From: DASYKT01 sp035995185
Lineage (GTDB): Bacteria; Acidobacteriota; Blastocatellia; Pyrinomonadales; Pyrinomonadaceae
Direction of reading: 5' to 3'
NCBI GenBank assembly: GCA_035995185.1
Contig: DASYKT010000041.1
Coordinates: 1-64,000, forward strand
Length of the DNA: 64,000 nt
Shown: positions 25,478-35,261 of the stretch, piece after piece
How positions within the stretch are numbered: position 1 is the first letter of the stretch
Layout: every line of letters starts with the position of its first letter
Notes under the pieces: model-generated
The model's input: only the letters and a program-made list of their open reading frames with translations
The model's database searches: none
Told to the model about the DNA's origin: nothing
Position numbers and translations under genes: made by a program

Positions 25478-28168
25478 ATGGCAGTTGCAAACAAAGTCAG
25501 AGTATATGATTTAGCCAGAGAGCTAAAGCAGGACACCAAACGCATCATCGAAGACCTTCGGCGCGAAGGGGCGGATGTTGATGTGCCTTCAAACAGTGTC
25601 CCGAAGGAACTCGCGGACAAGGTTCGCAATAAATATTTCCCCAAAAAAGAAACGGCGCCGGTCAGAGCGATCAAGGTCATCAAAAAGGCCAAGTACGTCG
25701 AGGAAGAAACGCCCGCCGCCGAAGAACCGGTCATAGAAACACCGGAAGAGGCGCCGGAAGAAGAAACCCCGGTGGTGGTAGAGGCCCAGCCGGTCCCTGA
25801 AGTTGAGGAAGCCGTTCCGGCCAAGGCCGATAAACAGGTCCGCAAACTCAAAAAGCCCGTTGTTACGGAAACCGCCGAAGAAGAGCCCGTCGAAATTATC
25901 GAGGAAACGGCAGAGCCGGCCATCGCCGACGCCGCCGAAGCGGAAGAAGTCGCGGCGCCGGTCAAAGCTCCTGAGGTAAAGGTCGTCAAACAGGGCACTC
26001 AGGTCAAGCAGATCCGCATTTCCGCCGATGCGCTCAAAACCATCAAGGCGTCGGAAGAGGCAAAAGTTGCCGCCCGCGTACCGAAAACGGTCGAAGCGGC
26101 CGCGGGTGACCGCACCGCCCGTAAAAAAGGATTTAGGGAAGAAGGATTGCGCGGCACTCCGGGCGAAACCTCGACCCCGCAGCTCAATTACGTTCCTTCG
26201 CCGGATTCGCGCCGCCCGAAAGGCCGCTCGACCGGAAAAGCCAGAGGCGGCGACCGCCGCGGTGGAAGGGATGCCAGGTTTAACGACCAGGAGGTTTCGG
26301 CCCCGCGTCCGAAAACGATCGAAGAACGCATTATCGATCAGGTGAATGTGGCCGCCGGTGAAAACGATTCAAAACACGTTCGTCTCGCCGATGGCGCCAC
26401 CGTTCGCGACTTTGCCGAAAAGCTCGGCATCGTCCCGCGCGATATCGTTCAGCTTCTTTTGAAAAAAGGCGTCTTTGCCACGCTCAACCAGCCGATCAAC
26501 GAGAGGCTGGCGGTCGATCTGGGTGAAAGTTTCGGTTACGAGATCAGCTTTGTTCCCTTTGAAGAGATCGTGGTCGAAGAAGAATTTGAAGAACTCATCG
26601 CGGCCGATGCGGACGACGTTGAACTTCAGCGCGCGCCGGTAGTCACCGTAATGGGACACGTCGATCACGGTAAGACATCGCTGCTCGATGCGATCCGCCA
26701 GGAAAATGTCGCCGAAGGCGAAGCCGGCGGTATCACGCAGCACATCGGTGCTTATAGTGTTCAGGTACACAGCGCAGATAGTCCGGACGAAAAACGCCGG
26801 GTGGTTTTCCTCGATACGCCGGGTCACGAAGCATTTACCATGATGCGCGCCCGCGGTGCCAAGGCGACCGACGTGGTCGTGCTGGTCGTGGCGGCCGATG
26901 ACGGCGTGATGCCGCAAACCATTGAGGCCATCGACCACGCCAAAGCGGCTAACGTTCCGATCATCGTGGCTATCAACAAGATCGATAAGCCGGGCGCCAA
27001 CGCCGACAAGGTGAAACAGGAACTCGCCCAGCAGGGTCTGCAGCCGATCGATTGGGGCGGCGATGTTGAAATGGTCCCGGTCTCGGCGAAGAAAAAAGAA
27101 AATTTAAGCACGCTGTTGGAGACGATTTTGCTCACGGCGGACATTTTGGACCTGAAGGCCAGCCCGACCAGGCGCGCTTCCGGTGTCGTGCTCGAAGCCA
27201 AGCTCGATAAGGGACGCGGCGCGGTAGCGACGGTCCTGGTCCAGCAGGGAACTTTGAGCGTCGGCGATCCGTTCATCGTCGGACAAATTTCCGGCAAGGT
27301 CCGCGCGATGTTCAATGACCGCGGAGAAGAGGTCAAGGAAGCTTCACCGGCGACACCGGTCGAGGTGCTCGGCCTGCAGGGTGTTCCCCACGCGGGAGAC
27401 AATTTCCAGGTGGTGGCCGATGTTTCGCGCGCGACGGAGATCGCGCAGCAGCGCCAGATGAAAGCGCGTCAGAGCGCGCTGGCAAAATCGACCCGCCGCG
27501 GTATCGAGTCTTTAGGACTGGCCGAGGTCAAGGAACTTCTTATCATTTTGAAGGCCGACGTGCAGGGTTCGGTCGAGGTGCTGAAATCAACGCTGGAAAA
27601 ACTTTCGACCGACAAGGTCAAGGTCCGCGTGATCCGCGCCGGTGTCGGCGCCATCGCCGAATCGGATGTTTTGCTGGCTTCGGCTACGCAAGCTGACAAC
27701 ACACAGACCGCCGTGGTCATCATAGGATTTAACGTGCGTCCGGAAACGCGCACCGCCGAGGTCGCCAAGCAGGAGCAGGTCGATATCCGGCTCCACTCGG
27801 TCATTTACAAGATCGAGGAAGAGATCCGCGCGGCGATGATCGGAATGCTCGACGCGATCGAGAAAGAAGCGATCATCGGCAAGGCCGAAGTTTCGGAAGT
27901 CTTCAAAGTGCCGAAGCTCGGCGCAGTGGCCGGCAGCCGCGTGATCGACGGAATTATGAAGCGTCACGCGAAAGCGCGATTAATACGCGACAGCGTCGTT
28001 GTCTGGGAAGGCGAACTGGAATCGCTGCGTCGCTTTAAGGATGACGTGACCGAGGTCAGGCAGGGATTTGAATGCGGTATCGGCTTGCATAACTTCAACG
28101 ATATCAAGGTCGGTGACCAGATCGAAGCTTATGTGATCGAGAAGATCGCCGCTACTTCTTTAGAATAA
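25478..28168 (+). CDS. infB: Translation initiation factor IF-2
   Basis: IF-2 is the GTPase that places initiator tRNA on the ribosome. The 896-residue protein starts with an IF2_N domain (VRVYDLARELKQDTKRIIEDL), then a long Glu/Pro/Ala- and Arg-rich low-complexity linker (about 60-290), a second IF2_N domain, and the GTPase domain. G motifs are GHVDHGKTS (about 393), DTPGHEAF (about 446) and NKIDK (about 499). Domains II-IV follow. It lies 35 bp after nusA. Confidence 0.97.
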   Translation: MAVANKVRVYDLARELKQDTKRIIEDLRREGADVDVPSNSVPKELADKVRNKYFPKKETAPVRAIKVIKKAKYVEEETPAAEEPVIETPEEAPEEETPVVVEAQPVPEVEEAVPAKADKQVRKLKKPVVTETAEEEPVEIIEETAEPAIADAAEAEEVAAPVKAPEVKVVKQGTQVKQIRISADALKTIKASEEAKVAARVPKTVEAAAGDRTARKKGFREEGLRGTPGETSTPQLNYVPSPDSRRPKGRSTGKARGGDRRGGRDARFNDQEVSAPRPKTIEERIIDQVNVAAGENDSKHVRLADGATVRDFAEKLGIVPRDIVQLLLKKGVFATLNQPINERLAVDLGESFGYEISFVPFEEIVVEEEFEELIAADADDVELQRAPVVTVMGHVDHGKTSLLDAIRQENVAEGEAGGITQHIGAYSVQVHSADSPDEKRRVVFLDTPGHEAFTMMRARGAKATDVVVLVVAADDGVMPQTIEAIDHAKAANVPIIVAINKIDKPGANADKVKQELAQQGLQPIDWGGDVEMVPVSAKKKENLSTLLETILLTADILDLKASPTRRASGVVLEAKLDKGRGAVATVLVQQGTLSVGDPFIVGQISGKVRAMFNDRGEEVKEASPATPVEVLGLQGVPHAGDNFQVVADVSRATEIAQQRQMKARQSALAKSTRRGIESLGLAEVKELLIILKADVQGSVEVLKSTLEKLSTDKVKVRVIRAGVGAIAESDVLLASATQADNTQTAVVIIGFNVRPETRTAEVAKQEQVDIRLHSVIYKIEEEIRAAMIGMLDAIEKEAIIGKAEVSEVFKVPKLGAVAGSRVIDGIMKRHAKARLIRDSVVVWEGELESLRRFKDDVTEVRQGFECGIGLHNFNDIKVGDQIEAYVIEKIAATSLE

Positions 28169-28183
28169 GGCGGGTAAAGTAAG

Positions 28184-28561
28184 ATGCGCAGGCCCGAGCG
28201 AGTCGCGGAACTTTTACGCGAAGAACTCGTTGAAATAGTCGGTTTTGAACTTTCAGACCCTCGCGTAGAGGCGGTTACGGTAACCGATGTGCGGGTGGCG
28301 GACGACTTAAGAGACGCCAAGGTCTTTGTACTTATTGAAGGTGAGGAAAAGGATATAAACGAAGCCCTGAAGGCCTTAAGGCATGCTTCACCGTATATCC
28401 GCCAGCAATTGGGCCTCAACCTGAATATGCGCCATACGCCGCACCTGCATTTTGCGCGGGATACGGTAGAGGAAAAAGCGGCGAGGATAGCGTCCGTGTT
28501 GCAGGAGTTGACGCCGCCGCCGGAGAAAGAAACGCAAGAAAGGTTAGCGGACGGGGAATAA
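28184..28561 (+). CDS. rbfA: Ribosome-binding factor A
   Basis: RbfA is a KH-fold protein needed for late 30S maturation and cold adaptation. The 125-residue protein shows the family pattern RPERVAELLREELVEIV, VTVTDVRVADDLRDAKVFV and the C-terminal RHTPHLHFARD. It starts 15 bp after infB and is followed 29 bp later by nrnA, as in most genomes. Confidence 0.95.
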   Translation: MRRPERVAELLREELVEIVGFELSDPRVEAVTVTDVRVADDLRDAKVFVLIEGEEKDINEALKALRHASPYIRQQLGLNLNMRHTPHLHFARDTVEEKAARIASVLQELTPPPEKETQERLADGE

Positions 28562-28590
28562 GTTTTACCGCTATCTCCCAGATCGAAAAG

Positions 28591-29589
28591 ATGTTAGGTC
28601 AAGTTGTCGAATTAATTGAAAGTAAGAAGTTTTTTGGCATTACCACCCACGCTCGTCCGGATGGAGACGGTATCGGTTCTTCCCTTGGTTTATATTGGCT
28701 GCTGCAGTCTCTGGGAAAAGAAGCCGAGATCATTTTTCGTGACGAGATACCTGTCTCCTATCGCGAGCTTCCCGGATCGGACAAGATAAGAACGATCGGT
28801 AAGACGGATAAAACATACGACGCTGTTTTTGTGATCGAATGTTCCGACGCGCTGCGCCCGGGAATCGAAGGATTGGGCGAGCAATTCATCGTCAATATCG
28901 ACCATCACGCCACCTGTGAACTCTTTGGCGACGTCAACTGGATCGATTCGACCGCCTCGGCCGTCGGCGAGATGATCTACAATCTCTGCAAGGCCATCGG
29001 CGGAAAGATCAGCAAAGAAATAGCCGACTGCGTTTATATGGCGCTGGTCGCGGACACGGGTTCTTTTCATTATTCCAATACCACCGAGCGCACTTTCAAA
29101 GTTGCGTCCGAGCTGGTCCGCATCGGCGTCAAACCGCACAAAATTTCCGAAGCAATTTACAACAGTTATCCCTGGAGCCACGTAGCGCTGATGAATAAGG
29201 TGCTGGCTACGGTAAAACGCGACGAGAGCGGCCGGTTGGCCATCCTGCGCCAGGATCTGAAAATGGTCGAAGAGACCGGCGCGGTCGACGGCGATAACAA
29301 CGGCTTTGTTAATATCCCGCTGACGGCGAAAGAAGTGCTGGCGGTCGTGTATATGAAAGAAGTTCGTCCGGAAACATACCGCGTCAGCCTGCGTTCGAAA
29401 GGCGATATAAACGTTGCCAAGGTGGCCGAGAAATTCGGCGGCGGCGGGCATAAGAATGCGGCCGGCTGCCGCGTCACGGGCGACTGGGATGCGAACGAAC
29501 TTGAGATCGTAGCCGCGGTGCTCGAAGCCGTGGCGAGGCATGAAGATAGTTTTGTCGGCGAAGAGTTTCTCGAACCTGCCTTAGTTTAA
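28591..29589 (+). CDS. nrnA: Bifunctional oligoribonuclease / PAP phosphatase (DHH family)
   Basis: NrnA degrades nano-RNAs and dephosphorylates 3'-phosphoadenosine-5'-phosphate. In 332 residues the DHH phosphoesterase motifs are visible: THARPDGDGIGSSLGL (motif I), VNIDHHATCELFG (DHH motif), VADTGSFHYSNT, and the DHHA1 motif GGGGHKNAAGC near the C terminus. Position after rbfA is the standard one. Confidence 0.95.
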   Translation: MLGQVVELIESKKFFGITTHARPDGDGIGSSLGLYWLLQSLGKEAEIIFRDEIPVSYRELPGSDKIRTIGKTDKTYDAVFVIECSDALRPGIEGLGEQFIVNIDHHATCELFGDVNWIDSTASAVGEMIYNLCKAIGGKISKEIADCVYMALVADTGSFHYSNTTERTFKVASELVRIGVKPHKISEAIYNSYPWSHVALMNKVLATVKRDESGRLAILRQDLKMVEETGAVDGDNNGFVNIPLTAKEVLAVVYMKEVRPETYRVSLRSKGDINVAKVAEKFGGGGHKNAAGCRVTGDWDANELEIVAAVLEAVARHEDSFVGEEFLEPALV

Positions 29590-29598
29590 ATACCTTTT

Positions 29599-30186
29599 AT
29601 GTCTTCTGCTGCGAACAAAGAAAAGCGTTACAAGTGGCGGCGCGAAGACTACCGCGAAAACACCAAAGGCCTGTTGATGGTCAACACCGGCAACGGCAAG
29701 GGCAAAACTACCGCCGCGCTGGGGCTGCTGATGCGCGCCGCCGGGCGGGGCCTTAAATGCTGCCTCATCCAGTTCATGAAATCCAAGAACGACCGTTACG
29801 GTGAGCATGAGGCCGCTGACAAACTCGGCATCGAAGTCCACACGATGGGCGACGGCTTTACCTGGGACACGAAAGATCCCGCGCAGGACATAAAAACTTC
29901 GGAAGAAACATGGGCGCTCTGTGTCGAAAAAATGCGCAGCGCGGAATATGAACTATTGGTGTTTGATGAACTGGTCTATGTTCTGGATTACAAACTTTTA
30001 GACGTGGATAAAGTTTTAGAAGAGATAAAAGAAGTACGCGCCGCGCAGCCTCATTTGCACATCGTGCTCACCGGCAGAAACGCCCCGCCCGAACTCGTCG
30101 AAGCCGCCGATCTCGTCACTGAAATGACCGAGATCAAACACCCTTTTAACGCCGGTATCTTTGCCCAACAGGGAATAGAATTCTAG
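29599..30186 (+). CDS. cobO: Cob(I)yrinic acid a,c-diamide adenosyltransferase
   Basis: A CobO/BtuR/CobA-type corrinoid adenosyltransferase of 195 residues that makes the adenosyl form of cobalamin precursors. The P-loop is LMVNTGNGKGKTTAALGL. Other family blocks are CLIQFMKSKNDRYGEHE and VFDELVYVLDYKLLD (Walker B-like) and HIVLTGRNAPPEL. It starts 9 bp after nrnA and is probably the last gene of the operon. No other cobalamin genes are in view, so it may serve salvage. Confidence 0.93.
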   Translation: MSSAANKEKRYKWRREDYRENTKGLLMVNTGNGKGKTTAALGLLMRAAGRGLKCCLIQFMKSKNDRYGEHEAADKLGIEVHTMGDGFTWDTKDPAQDIKTSEETWALCVEKMRSAEYELLVFDELVYVLDYKLLDVDKVLEEIKEVRAAQPHLHIVLTGRNAPPELVEAADLVTEMTEIKHPFNAGIFAQQGIEF

Positions 30187-30198
30187 GAGCGCACAATT

Positions 30199-30250
30199 GG
30201 AGCGCCGAATTTATTCGGCTTACCCCGATGCCCAATAAATTGGGCGCTCC
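30199..30250. repeat. Three-way-junction palindrome after cobO
   Basis: Outer arms GGAGCGCC (30199-30206) and GGCGCTCC (30243-30250) enclose two smaller hairpins, CCGAATTTATTCGG and CCCAATAAATTGGG. It lies between convergent cobO and nth. The structure, not a T-run, is the notable feature. Confidence 0.7.
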
Positions 30251-30251
30251 A

Positions 30252-30929
30252 TCAGGATTTCTTTTGATTCAACTCCCACAGATCCACATCACCCTTCAAC
30301 CGTGAAGACGGACAGAGTTTTTCTATCACACAATTTTGGCATTGCGGGTTGCGAGCTTTGCAGACGGCGCGGCCGTGCAGGATCAGCCAGTGCGAAAATA
30401 CTACCCAGTGTTTTTTCGGCACTAATTCCTGCAGATCGAGTTCGATCTTTTCCGGCGTAGTATGTTTGGTCAGGCCCAGCCGCTGTGACAAACGCATCAC
30501 GTGCGTATCCACCACCACCCCGCTGGCGATGCCGAAAGCGTTACCCATCACCACGTTAGCGGTTTTGCGCGCCACGCCCGGCAGGGTCAGAAGTTCTTCC
30601 ATTGTACGGGGAACTTCGCCGCCAAAATTTTCGATCAGCAGCTCGCAAGTCTTCCGGATGTTTTTGGCTTTGTTGGTGTGAAAGTTGATCGAGCGCAGGT
30701 CGTGGGCGAGTTCCTGGGTTGAAACCTGTAAATAATCCGCCGGCTTGCGGTATTTACGAAACAGGTCGGCGGTGACTATATTGACGCGCACGTCGGTGCA
30801 TTGCGCGGAAAGGATCGTGGCGATGAGAAGCTCGAAAGCGTTGTTGTGATCGAGCGCCGTCCGCGCTTCGGGATATTCCTTTTTTAGCAGCTTGATGATC
30901 TGCGCTGTTTTTTCTTTTAGGTCGGGCAT
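30252..30929 (-). CDS. nth: Endonuclease III
   Basis: A base-excision repair glycosylase/AP lyase for oxidised pyrimidines. The 225-residue protein has the helix-hairpin-helix LLTLPGVARKTANVV, whose Lys is the catalytic nucleophile, the catalytic Asp in GVVVDTHVMRL, and the iron-sulfur loop CKARNPQCQNCVIEKLC with C-x6-C-x2-C-x5-C spacing. It is a single gene bounded by palindromic elements on both sides. Confidence 0.96.
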   Translation of the reverse strand: MPDLKEKTAQIIKLLKKEYPEARTALDHNNAFELLIATILSAQCTDVRVNIVTADLFRKYRKPADYLQVSTQELAHDLRSINFHTNKAKNIRKTCELLIENFGGEVPRTMEELLTLPGVARKTANVVMGNAFGIASGVVVDTHVMRLSQRLGLTKHTTPEKIELDLQELVPKKHWVVFSHWLILHGRAVCKARNPQCQNCVIEKLCPSSRLKGDVDLWELNQKKS

Positions 30930-30981
30930 TAAGAACTAAGCTAAAGAAACACTCCCCATGCGTCAAGCGGCGAAATAAAAA

Positions 30982-31134
30982 GTAGTGGTGTAAATCCGTA
31001 TTGCTATCGGCGAAGGCAGAAGCCCGCGCGTTAGCAAGGGCTCGATCTTGTCGCGGGAAAATTAGCCCTCCCTTACGGTCAGGCTTCCGTATGGCGCGAT
31101 TTTGTTGCGCAGCAACACACATTTACACCACTAC
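30982..31134. repeat. 153-bp element with perfect 14-bp terminal inverted repeats
   Basis: GTAGTGGTGTAAAT (30982-30995) and ATTTACACCACTAC (31121-31134) match exactly. Inside, GAAGCCC...AGGGCT and AGCCCT...GGCTTC form a second inverted pair. No ORF. The layout is MITE-like, but no second copy exists in this window. Confidence 0.7.
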
Positions 31135-31137
31135 CAA

Positions 31138-31171
31138 ATAAAAAGGACCGGCAAAAGCCGGCCCTTTTTGT
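31138..31171 (-). terminator. Intrinsic terminator of the M36 peptidase gene
   Basis: On the minus strand GGGCCGGC-TTTT-GCCGGTCC is followed by TTTTT, about 20 bp after the peptidase stop. A-runs on the other side could let it work in both directions. Confidence 0.88.
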
Positions 31172-31190
31172 CTGCGTGGTTACCTAACCA

Positions 31191-34100
31191 CTAGTGTAGA
31201 TATGTATTCGGAATGGCCTTGTCAGCTGCGAGTCCGAAACTGGTTATCTGTATTCCCCCGAGGCTCTTGTTGATGTACCAGACACCGTTGCGATAAACGG
31301 CCACGTCGTCTTTTCCATCACCATCGTAGTCTCCGGGTACCGGCACGTCGGTCGATACGCCCCACAGAGTGAAGATATCCGCACCGAGGCTGCCATGTAC
31401 ATACCACATACCATCGCTCGGACGGAACACCGCGATGTCGTCCTTGCCGTCACCGTCGTAATCGGCAATAACGGGTTTATCGCCCGGCAATCCCCACAGG
31501 AGAAGGACCGATCCGCCGCCACTCTTGGTAACGCTAAAGGTGGAGGAAGAGGGGTTGTAGAGCGCCACGTCGGCCTTGTTGTCGCCGTCAAAATCACCGC
31601 TCAGCGGCGTTAATCCGGTGCCGGTCGGCGTGATCGTAACGGTGCTGGGCCCAACCATCGTGTACCAGACGCCGGTGGTCGGGCGATAGACGATATAGTC
31701 ATCGCTGTCGTCACCATTAACGTCGCCTGAGACCGGGATGTCACCTGTAGAACCGAATTCCATACCGGACAGCGTATTGGTCGCGCTGTTTAAAACCAGG
31801 AAGTCAGGTACGCCTATGATGTCACTCGGTCGGAAGACGGCCACATCTGTCTTGTCGTCGCCATCGTAGTCGGCCGGTGCCGGCGTGTCGGTGGCGATTC
31901 CCCAGTTAGCGACCGTGAAACCGTCGGTGCTGCGGTTCAGATACCAGTTGCCGTCGCTCGGGCGGAACACCGAAAGATCGGTCTTGCCGTCACCGTCGAA
32001 GTCGGCCCTGGAATCGGAATTTACCACCACCGAGGGACAGCTTGAGCCGGTCGATATTACTATCGAATCGATCCTCGCGCCCGGCGTTGCCGTACCGGTA
32101 ACACTGCAATCGGATCCGACCATGAACCTGAGCTTGATGCTCTGGCCGTTGGCCGAAGCAGGCAGATTGACCACGGAGTCGATATAGGTCGGAGCCGCAG
32201 TCGTTCCACCGGAAAGTCCCGTCCAGGCTTGCCGGCCATTAAACGGATCGGTACAGGTGCCGCTTTGCACGATGCCGGCGCGATAACCGCCGCTGACAAA
32301 GCTGCCGCCTGCTGTGATGATGTCCTGATAAGCGCCGCCGCTTACCGCCGGGTTGCTGATCTCCAGCACCATTCCGTCAAACGTATTTTCAAGATTGAAA
32401 AGGTTCTTGAAGGTCAACTGCGCCGAAGCCGAGTTGATAAGGATCGCCGGGGTTTCGAGTGCATTTGTTCCGACAGTGGCCTGTTCCTGTAAGAACGCAT
32501 CGTTCGGCGCGCTGCTCGGATTGGTTGTCGAAGTGGTCGGAGCCACGCCCGTTCCGGTGAGCGATGTCGTCCAGCCGGCCGGAAGCGCAGGCGCGGTCAC
32601 GCCGTCGAAGTTTTCCGTAAATCCGATTATCGGTTGGCCGATCGAAATATCCTTGGTGACCGGTGTTTGAGTTCCCGAATCGCTGTTCAGTGTGAACGTG
32701 ACGGTGAGCGTGCTGCCGCAAGGCTGTGCCGGCGAAATGGTGAACGGTATATTGTTGGATACCGTTGCAGCGTTCGCGACCGAACCATAGTTGACCGCCG
32801 GGCCGCCATTTGCGGAAACCGTAACGTTAGTGACGGTAGCGCCGGTAGTGTTGGTGACCGGTACTGAGAACACGATCGTTTCGCCGGGATCGGCAAAACC
32901 ATTGTTATTGCCGCCCGGGCCCGGGTCGGTAAAGGTGATCGGGTTAGTAACGCGTGCATTCGGCGTGTCAAAAGCTTCGGTGACACGCGCCGGGCTGGTG
33001 GCGGTCTGGATAGACGCGCTAAAGCCCATGCCGCGGATACGGAAACCTTCACGCACATCGGCTACGTCGGCCGCGGCTTCGGGCGCACGCGCGCTGGCAG
33101 CCGCTGCGGCGATGATCGCATCGCGAGCTTGAAGAAAAGTAGGCCCATTCGGGTCCAGCTTCATTCCGTCGGTCACTAATTGCAGCACTTTCGTGCTTCC
33201 GACAGGGAAACCCAGCCGGGCGACCATCTGACAGCGGACTTCCCACAAAGCGCTGCTCCAGACCTCGCCGGCGGCGTGCACCTGGTCAGGGGTCGTGGAA
33301 ATATGCGGCCCCGTCATTGCCGGGAAGGCGCCGTTGGTAACGTTGATCTGATTTGAATCGATGTCCGCAAAGGTCATCGGGTTGTGCGGGCGGTTTTGCG
33401 GGCCGCCGGTAAAGGACATGCGCGCTTTCGGAAAGCGGCGAATACCGTAGTAGTAATTTTTATTACCTACGGTGCCAAAGCCGTTGAGCAGCACATAGCC
33501 GCCGGTAACATTTACGGAATCGAGCGGTTCGGATGGACGTGAAAGCATAACGTGTCCAAAGAAATCGCCCCAGCCTTCGCCCATACCGCCGGACATATTA
33601 GTATTCAATCCGGCATTGTTATTATGCAGTCGGTTCGATGTTCCGTGCGTTACTTCGTGAATGATGACCTCGGCGTCGCCCGTGCCGTCACGCTGCGGGC
33701 TGGGACCGGTCCAGACGAACATCTGCATTCTGCCGCGCGTACCGTCGGCGCCGGCATTAAAGTTGGCATTGTTAGTTCCGGAAGAATCCTGGCCCTCAGC
33801 CGATACCCGGTCACCCTGTACGCCGCCTCGTCCGAAGTTATTGGCCTGGAAGTTGCGGGCCTGTTCGGTAAAACCTAACTTGTATAGTTCATCGTGATAG
33901 CGGTTCATGACATAGAACATCTGGATGACCGCACCGCGTCTCGCTTCTGCTGCCGTCGGCGCATCGCCCGGACCGGGATTTCCCGGCGGCGGATTCCAAA
34001 GCGACGTAAAGACGCGATTCGGACTACCGGTGGCCTGAGACCCCGCATCGATGACATTATTGCCGTCCAGATCGAGACCGGCTTCCAAGTTATTACCGTC

Positions 34101-35261
34101 GGTCGTGTTATTGCCGTCGGTGATCCATCCATTGTTGTTAAAACTATTCGGGCCTTCGTTGCCGATCGTGATGAAATTGCTTCTGGTGCCGATCGGGGCT
34201 TGCGCGCCGAGCGTCGGATCTAACGGTCCGGGTGAAAACGTTGCCGGGCTGCCGGCGATACCGCTCCAGGATGTCGGGGCCTGGTAGACCTCGTAGGTAG
34301 AGCTCTGGAGCTGGTCGTTGCCCAGGTTTTTGCGCCAGAGCATCGTGCCGGTTTGGGCGTCGACAATGACGTAATAGGCATTGACCGGCTGCCAGATAAG
34401 GATTCTCCACGCCGGAACGGCTACGCCGGGCTCGGTCGGGAAGTACATTTTTTCCGCGGTCGTCGCCCAATCGCCATTGCCGAAAACGGCCTTCAGGTTA
34501 GTGGAAGCCGCTTCGTTGAGCGTGGTGTCGTCCGCCGTCATGCGGCGCGTCACTTTGGTAAAGGCCGCCTGGACCGCGCCCGCCGGATCGCCGAAGTCAG
34601 AGGAAAGCGCATCGTAACTCAGGCCGGGGGCCAGGTTATTGATGACACGAAACATCTCGCCGTTTTTGGTAAAGCCCGCTTTGATCTCGGCGCGAAATAC
34701 CGGGATATCGCCTATGAACTGTTCCAGGTGAGCATAAGAAAGATTACCGTCCGGATTTGTGTAATCGGCGGTCACCTTCAATTGGCTTGCCTGCCTGTCG
34801 TCCACACCGACCAGGTCGTTGTTCTGCCTGATGAAGTTGCGCAGGGTTTCGGCATTCTTAACGCCGGTCGAAGCGCCGGTCATCGTCTTAAAGCCTTGAT
34901 TGATATCGGGCGCGATCACTTCCGGGGTACGGATGTCTTCATTGTATTCGACCTTCAGGGTGGGGATCGACTGGCGCAGGGTTTCTTCACCTTTGGTGAA
35001 GTTTTCCCGGACCGTGCCCACGAGCTCAGCTGACCTGCCGGCGGATTGCCGCGCGCCGGCTATAAAATCGGCGGCGCCTTTATCGGTTCGAATATCATAG
35101 TTATCAAAGCCGGGTTCAAAACTCTCGGTGCGCCAGGCAGTTTTCTTGCCGGCCTCCGATTGAAACTTGTAAGGCAAAATAGTCAAAGCGACTACGGCAC
35201 CCAGTACGAAAAGACTTAGCAGTACAATACCTCTGTAATCTGCGGTCATTCTCTTTTTCAT
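31191..35261 (-). CDS. M36 (fungalysin-like) metalloprotease with C-terminal FG-GAP/VCBS repeats
   Basis: A 1356-residue exported protease. Residues 8-30 are a signal/anchor. A propeptide of FTP/PepSY type follows (about 95-310). The zinc site is HEVTH (535-539) with the third ligand E562 in MGEGWGDFFG. After the catalytic domain come beta-sandwich regions (about 770-1110, Asn/Thr/Gly-rich). Then about seven FG-GAP repeats follow from residue 1140, each with DxDGDGKxD-type calcium loops (DFDGDGKTDLSVFRPSDG, DYDGDGKDDIAVFRPSDG) that build a beta-propeller. GAGGAGGG lies 9 nt before the ATG. It probably digests extracellular protein while the propeller adheres to surfaces. Confidence 0.93.
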   Translation of the reverse strand: MKKRMTADYRGIVLLSLFVLGAVVALTILPYKFQSEAGKKTAWRTESFEPGFDNYDIRTDKGAADFIAGARQSAGRSAELVGTVRENFTKGEETLRQSIPTLKVEYNEDIRTPEVIAPDINQGFKTMTGASTGVKNAETLRNFIRQNNDLVGVDDRQASQLKVTADYTNPDGNLSYAHLEQFIGDIPVFRAEIKAGFTKNGEMFRVINNLAPGLSYDALSSDFGDPAGAVQAAFTKVTRRMTADDTTLNEAASTNLKAVFGNGDWATTAEKMYFPTEPGVAVPAWRILIWQPVNAYYVIVDAQTGTMLWRKNLGNDQLQSSTYEVYQAPTSWSGIAGSPATFSPGPLDPTLGAQAPIGTRSNFITIGNEGPNSFNNNGWITDGNNTTDGNNLEAGLDLDGNNVIDAGSQATGSPNRVFTSLWNPPPGNPGPGDAPTAAEARRGAVIQMFYVMNRYHDELYKLGFTEQARNFQANNFGRGGVQGDRVSAEGQDSSGTNNANFNAGADGTRGRMQMFVWTGPSPQRDGTGDAEVIIHEVTHGTSNRLHNNNAGLNTNMSGGMGEGWGDFFGHVMLSRPSEPLDSVNVTGGYVLLNGFGTVGNKNYYYGIRRFPKARMSFTGGPQNRPHNPMTFADIDSNQINVTNGAFPAMTGPHISTTPDQVHAAGEVWSSALWEVRCQMVARLGFPVGSTKVLQLVTDGMKLDPNGPTFLQARDAIIAAAAASARAPEAAADVADVREGFRIRGMGFSASIQTATSPARVTEAFDTPNARVTNPITFTDPGPGGNNNGFADPGETIVFSVPVTNTTGATVTNVTVSANGGPAVNYGSVANAATVSNNIPFTISPAQPCGSTLTVTFTLNSDSGTQTPVTKDISIGQPIIGFTENFDGVTAPALPAGWTTSLTGTGVAPTTSTTNPSSAPNDAFLQEQATVGTNALETPAILINSASAQLTFKNLFNLENTFDGMVLEISNPAVSGGAYQDIITAGGSFVSGGYRAGIVQSGTCTDPFNGRQAWTGLSGGTTAAPTYIDSVVNLPASANGQSIKLRFMVGSDCSVTGTATPGARIDSIVISTGSSCPSVVVNSDSRADFDGDGKTDLSVFRPSDGNWYLNRSTDGFTVANWGIATDTPAPADYDGDDKTDVAVFRPSDIIGVPDFLVLNSATNTLSGMEFGSTGDIPVSGDVNGDDSDDYIVYRPTTGVWYTMVGPSTVTITPTGTGLTPLSGDFDGDNKADVALYNPSSSTFSVTKSGGGSVLLLWGLPGDKPVIADYDGDGKDDIAVFRPSDGMWYVHGSLGADIFTLWGVSTDVPVPGDYDGDGKDDVAVYRNGVWYINKSLGGIQITSFGLAADKAIPNTYLH

